A DNA stretch of 64,000 nt from Siphonodentalium dalli (lineage: Eukaryota > Mollusca > Scaphopoda > Gadilida > Siphonodentaliidae): the NCBI GenBank assembly GCA_032622095.1, contig CP136063.1, positions 89,007,980-89,071,979 of the forward strand, read 5' to 3'. A model generated the notes under the pieces. That model was not told the DNA's origin, did not search any database, and was given only the letters and a program-made list of their open reading frames with translations. Every line of letters starts with the position of its first letter. Position 1 is the first letter of the stretch. Both the position numbers and the translations under genes were made by a program. Positions 58,801 to 64,000 of this stretch are shown piece by piece.

Positions 58801-60102
58801 ATAGTCGTTATAAGTAGAAATGTTGACACTGTGTTTTCAAATAATCCAGATTCGTAGCAATTTAATTTATTTTTAATTAATTTCCAGATAGTCCCTCGTA
58901 ATAAGTGGACATCGTGTTGGTTCCTGCAGTAGATACTGCTTAGTTGGAACATTTAGGGCTGAACTGATTGTGGTAGTAGATTATTGGCAACATGTTTAAT
59001 AGATCTGTCATCATTAGCTCACAACCGAAGTGTTGTTTCGGCTTTCCTCTGAGCAGAACTTAAATTTCGACAATTTTCGGTGGCCATTTTGGTAGCCATC
59101 TTAGTATTTTGAATCGTGATTGGCTACTCATACCCACAAAAAACATTGATTTCAATCAATGATGTGTATTGGTGCCGAATTGGCGTTTTGTCGAATGGGT
59201 TTTCGTGAATAACTACATATTTGCCATTTTCATTATTATTGGCGACCATGTTGGACGCCATCTTGAATTCTGTATTTTCCCCAAAGCGGATTTTGGATAT
59301 GTTATACACGAGATTCTCCCGCGTCGAATGACAACAAAACCGTTTCTTTACCAAATCCTTCTGGGTCTAACCCTCTGACGACCATTCTAAATATCTGCCA
59401 TTTTCCATATTTTGACCGCCATTTTGGCAGCCATTTTAAGACAAAGCGCCAATTTGGGTTTCATTGAATTGGAGCAATTATAGATAATGGTATGCCCAAC
59501 TTACATTGTACAGTTCTGTCCATTTCTTGTTGATATACGACTGGAATCCCAATGGCGATATTTGTGGAATTTTATACCGCGTTCTGTAAAATCAAATTTT
59601 TGAGGGTGTATATGAGTCTGGGACCCCATTTATGGTATCTTTCATTGCTCCAATGATGAATTAACATGAATATGACTAATCAATGTCGCCAGTCTGAACC
59701 ATTATCAAACAACAGGAATTGATCTTTAAGATATTAGGCAAAAATTTCAAATTTTCGAGTTTAGGCCACCATTTTGGCAGCCATCTGGGGCGAGGGGTTC
59801 CATTTTTTCTATAGATATGTGGCATAATACTTTACCTTCGCAAAAATGTATACATTTGTATTAATATGGCAACATTTGTTCTCATTATGTCGAATTAATC
59901 TCAGTCAGAATCTCTTTTGACTAATGGCGGCCATGTTGGACGCCATCTTGGATCCTGGATTTTGCCCAAAGCGGATTTTAGCGGATTTTGGATATGTTGT
60001 AGCAGAGATTCTCCCGGGTTGAATGACACCGAGATCGCTTCTATACCAATTTCTTCTGGGTTGACCCCTTTTTTTGCGTATCACGACCACACTATATATG
60101 TA
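55826..60102. mobile_element. 4.3-kb element with 700-bp inverted repeats
   Basis: Left arm 55826-56526 and right arm 59393-60102 are complements. The pairing includes 'GGTGTCATTCGACGCGGGAG', 'AAGATGGCGTCCAACATGG', 'GGTTCAGACTGGCGACATTG' and 'CAATTTGGGTTTCATTGAA' (as complements in the right arm). A further partial copy of the outer arm end lies at 59245-59385, so the right side is doubled. The 2.9-kb interior has a 136-codon frame at 58340-58750 and smaller frames, none recognisable. No transposase was seen. Confidence 0.7.
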
Positions 60103-60136
60103 GGTACCCTTGCAGATTTCACTCCTCCTTGGCAAC

Positions 60137-60465
60137 TACAGAGTTAGCTCCAAGCTGCAAAACAGAGTCAGTCCCCTCGCTACGCTATGTCTGACCGCTG
60201 CCGGCATGAGTATTTTGTTGATTAAATCTAACATGTTTTATTGAAGTGTTTTCTCAGTTACAATTCATTCTGGCTTGATCTAGGCAATTTTCAAATGAAT
60301 ATGGACAGTTCAATTTCTCGGAATAATGCAGAATGAATTGTAAACCTACAAAAGTCTCAAATAAATAAATGTGAGATTTCTTCACATTATGTTTAGGTAC
60401 TGACAGCAGTTAAGTCTTGCGTAGTGGACTGAACTCTGCACGGAGCTTGCTACAGAGTTACCCCG
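60137..60465. repeat. Dispersed inverted-repeat unit related to 26950-27330
   Basis: Ends carry 'CAGAGTCAGTCCCCTCGCTA' and the inverted 'GTAGTGGACTGAACTCTGCA'. The centre has facing 'ACAATTCATTCTG' and 'CAGAATGAATTGTAAACC'. The 3' flank of PLPPR has the same arrangement. Confidence 0.6.
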
Positions 60466-60770
60466 GATGCAACATACCGATCTTTTGTTTTGCAATTTAT
60501 CATATAACACTGCATTGCGAGGCCATTGGATACAATGCTTTCTGCTACTCATAATTGGGCAATTAAGGCGTTCCAAAATCGATCGTTGGAACTTTGATTC
60601 CATTGCAGCAGAGAATTGTTAATGGCCTCCTATTGTTATATATAAGTAATTTATTTTTAACGCGGCATTCCATTTGGTTGGGTTCTAATTTAATGAAAGT
60701 GAGTAGCAAACACACCTTAACCCCTTTTAAACCTTAAGTGATTTAAACTGTGATTTAAATGGAAGTGGCA

Positions 60771-61151
60771 TTAAAGGCCCACTTAATTTCTAGCGCCGAT
60801 TATTGTTTTTATAGTGACTTGATATACGGTTTTAATAACAATCTATGCCATAAAATATGATTAATATACTATAATTCATCACTATTTGAAACACCTGTGT
60901 CTCAGAAGATGCCCACAGAGAAATAGAATGACTTCCCCCTTTGGATCCCAGAATGCAACAGAATTCAAACTTTTTCAATGGAAGGGGAAGAACTCTACCT
61001 TTAATATATAGAGTTATTCCTCCTGCATTGAAAATAATACTGCTTTTTACTGCAATCTATATGACAAAACGCGTTGGCAACTCGACACCGGATAAGTTGA
61101 TAATACAATGTTTTGGAGCTTCCTCTTTCAAATAGTATATAATATGGCATA
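60771..61151 (+). mobile_element. TTAA MITE family B, right end replaced by Helitron array
   Basis: Follows the family B consensus from TTAAAGGCCCACTTAATTTC to 'AATATGGCATA'. At that point the Helitron-like array begins. The interrupted MITE marks the left boundary of the array. Confidence 0.8.
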
Positions 61152-61179
61152 TCTCATATATATTTTGAAGACCTCTGTT

Positions 61180-61211
<32 letters not shown>

Positions 61212-63735
61212 ATTTATACAAATCTACGATTCTCGACCGATCGGGACGAAACTTGGTACGTGTGTGTAGTTTGACCAGGCGGTGAACGTTGTCGTATTGG
61301 CGAGCCCGTGCGGCGCCCGCTTCGCGCATGCGCAGACGAGATCTCGGAAACGGGTGGAGCTATCGACTTGAAATTTGCTATGTGAATGTATCTTGCCCCG
61401 GATACGAATTTTATCGGGTCGCCGAGCCCGTGCGACACCAGCTTCGCGCATGCGCAGACGAGATCTCGGAAACGGGTGGAGCTATCGACTTGAAATTTGC
61501 TATGTGAATGTATCTTGCCCCGGATACGAATTTTATCGGGTCGCCGAGCCCGTGCGACGCCAGCTTCGCGCATGCGCAGACCAGATATAGGAAACGGGTA
61601 GAGCTATCGACTAGAAATTTGGTTTTTGAATAGCCCGGACAACGTCGGGCTCATCGGCTAGTCTCATATATATTTTGAAGACATCTGTTTGTTTGTTTGT
61701 CTGTCTGTCTGTCTGTCATTAATACAAATCTACGATTCTTGACCGATCGGGACGAAACTTGGTACGTGAGTGTAGTTTGACCAGGCGGTCGTCGTTGTCG
61801 TATTGGCGAGCCCGTGCGGCGCCCGCTTCGCGCATGCGCAGACGAGATCTCGGAAACGGGCGGAGCTATCGACTTGAAATTTGCTATGTGAATGTATCTT
61901 GCCCCGGATACGAATTTTATCGGGTCGCCGAGCCCGTGCGACGCCAGCTTCGCGCATGCGCAGACGAGATCTCGGGAACGGGTGGAGCTATCGACTTGAA
62001 ATTTGGTATGTGAATGTATCTTGCCCAGGATACGAATTTTATCGGGTCGCCGAGCCCGTGCGACGCAGCTTCGCGCATGCGCAGACCAGATCTCGGAAAC
62101 GGGTAGAGCTATCGACTTGAATTTTGGTTTTTGAATAGACCGGACAACAAAATTTGGTTTTCGCGCATGCGCAGACGAGATCTCGGAAACGGGTGGAGCT
62201 ATCGACTTGAAATTTGCTATGTGAATGTATCTTGCCCTGGATACGAATTTTATCGGGTCGCCGAGCCCGTGCGACGCAGCTTCGCGCATGCGCAGACCAG
62301 ATCTCGGAAACGGGTAGAGCTATCGACTTGAATTTTGGTTTTTGAATAGACCGGACAACAAAATTTGGTTTTCGCGCATGCGCAGACGAGATCTCGGAAA
62401 CGGGTGGAGCTATCGACTTGAAATTTGCTATGTGAATGTATCTTGCCCTGGATACGAATTTTATCGGGTCGCCGAGCCCGTGCGACGCCAGCTTCGCGCA
62501 TGCGCAGACCAGATCTCGGAAACGGGTAGAGCTATCGACTTGAAATTTTGTTTTTGAATAGCCCGGACAACGTCGGGCTCATCGGCTAGTCTCATATATA
62601 TTTTGAAGACCTCTGTCTGTTTGTTTGTCTGTCTGTCTGTCTGTATGTTTGTCATTAATACAAATCTACGATTCTCGACCGATCGGGACGAAACTTGGTA
62701 CGTGTGTGTAGTTTGACCAGGCGGTGAACGTTGTCGTATTGGCATGCCCGTGCGGCGCCCGCTTCGCGCATGCGCAGACGAGATCTCGGAAACGGGTGGA
62801 GCTATCGACTTGAAATTTGGTATGTGAATGTATCTTGCCCCGGATACGAATTTTATCGGGTCGCCGAACCCGTGCGACGCCAGCTTCGCGCATGCGCAGA
62901 CGAGATCTCGGAAACGGGTGGAGCTATCGACTTGAAATTTGGTATGTGAATGTATCTTGCCCCGGATACGAATTTAATCGGGTCGCCGAGCCCGTGCGAC
63001 GCCAGCTTCGCGCATGCGCAGACCAGATATCGGAAACGGGTAGAGCTATCGCATGCGCAGACCAGATCTCGGAAACTGGTGGAGCTATCGACTTGAAATT
63101 TGGTTTTTCAATAGCCCGGACAACGTCGGGCTCATCGGCTAGTCTCATATATATTTTGAAGACCTCTGTCTGTTTGTTTGTTTGTCTGTGTGTTTGTTTG
63201 TCTGTCATTGATACAAATCTACGATTCTCGACCGATCGGGACGAAACTTGGTACGTGTGTGTAGTTTGACCAGGCGGTGGACGTTGTCCTATTGGCGAGC
63301 CCGTGCGGCGCCCGCTGTGCGCATGCGCAGACGAGATCTCGGAAACGGGTGGAGCTATCGACTTGAAATTTGCTATGTGAATGTATCTTGCCCCGGATAC
63401 GAATTTTAGCGGGTCGCCGAGCCCGTGCGACGTTTGCTTCGCGCATGCGCAGACGAGATCTCGGAAACGGGTAGAGCTATCGACTTGAAATTTGGCATGT
63501 GAATGTATCTTGCCCCGGATACGAATTTTATTGGGTCGCCGAGCCCGTGCGACGCCAGCTTCGCGCATGCGCAGACCAGATCTAGAAAACGGGTGGAGCT
63601 ATCGACTTGAAATTTGGTTTTTGAAAAGCCCGGACAACGTCGGGCTGGGTAGAGCTATCGACTTGAAATTTGGTTTTTGAATAGCCCGGACAACGTCGGG
63701 CTCATCGGCTAGTCTCATATATATTTTTGAAGACC

Positions 63736-63769
<34 letters not shown>

Positions 63770-64000
63770 CTTAATACAAATCTACGATTCTCGACCGATC
63801 GGGACGAAACTTGGTACGTGTGTGTAGTTTGACCAGGCGGTGGTCGTTGTCGTATTGGCGAGCCCGTGCGACGCCCGTGCAGCGCATGCGCAGACGAGAT
63901 CTCGGAAACGGGTGGAGCTATCGACTTGAAATTTGGTATGTGAATGTATCTTGCCCCGGATACGAATTTTATCGGGTCGCCGAACCCGTGCGATGACAGC
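61152..64000 (+). mobile_element. Helitron-like head-to-tail array with internal 120-bp repeats (runs off the window)
   Basis: Units start TCTCATATATATTTTGAAGA and end with the hairpin GCCCGGACAACGTCGGGC, then TCATCGGCTAG. The units are 61152-61661, 61662-62589, 62590-63142, 63143-63712 and 63713 onward. At every junction CTAG abuts TC. Each unit has a TCTG/TTTG microsatellite near its start, then two to five inner repeats of about 120 bp (CGCATGCGCAGACGAGATCT..., GAAACGGGTGGAGCTATCGA...). Open frames on both strands are by-products of the repeat. No Rep/helicase gene is present. Confidence 0.75.

Noticed and set aside
61214-63996. Many Arg-rich frames of up to 214 codons
   Set aside because: All are translations of the tandem Helitron-like repeat and appear on both strands with the repeat period.

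Overview
The window is nuclear DNA from an animal, most likely a marine invertebrate. The evidence is a spliced membrane-protein gene of an animal family, AT-rich introns of 1 to 3 kb, and a dense load of DNA transposons: TTAA-flanked and TA-flanked MITEs, Helitron-like tandem arrays, and a Polinton-type packaging-ATPase element. I cannot name the phylum from sequence alone. Nothing here is bacterial: there are no operons, no CRISPR and no ribosome binding sites. Repeats occupy much of the DNA outside the exons. || One host gene is complete and intact, at 12591-26846 on the + strand. It has eight coding exons that join in frame through canonical GT-AG introns into a 407-residue protein. The protein is a six-pass phospholipid phosphatase-related protein (PLPPR family of the lipid phosphate phosphatase superfamily). 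It keeps the first phosphatase motif (K-x6-RP) but has lost the catalytic histidines of motifs 2 and 3, so it is probably not an active phosphatase. Three features mark the locus. There is a decayed duplicate of exon 1 in intron 1. The exon 5 splice donor is amplified into a roughly 20-copy minisatellite whose first units are 27 bp and in frame. A TTAA MITE ends only 14 bases before the exon 6 acceptor. || 1-12590 is non-coding as far as I can see. It holds a 200-bp near-identical direct repeat 1.74 kb apart, three tandem mariner-like MITEs near 4.1-4.6 kb, several two-copy tandem duplications and a 1.6-kb minisatellite at 7.6-9.2 kb. || 29850-34384 is a 4.5-kb element with long terminal inverted repeats (about 690-745 bp). 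Its centre encodes a zinc-finger/A32-like packaging ATPase, broken by one frameshift and one stop. Each inverted repeat carries a small acidic Phe-Lys-Asn-repeat ORF. Polymerase, integrase and capsid genes of ordinary Polintons are absent. || 36869-39282 and 61152-64000 are head-to-tail arrays of Helitron-like elements (5' TC, 3' hairpin plus CTAG) in opposite orientations. 39670-39912 is a foldback built from two inverted tRNA-like segments. 40-55 kb is MITE-rich DNA. 55826-60102 is a second long-inverted-repeat element with no recognisable gene.
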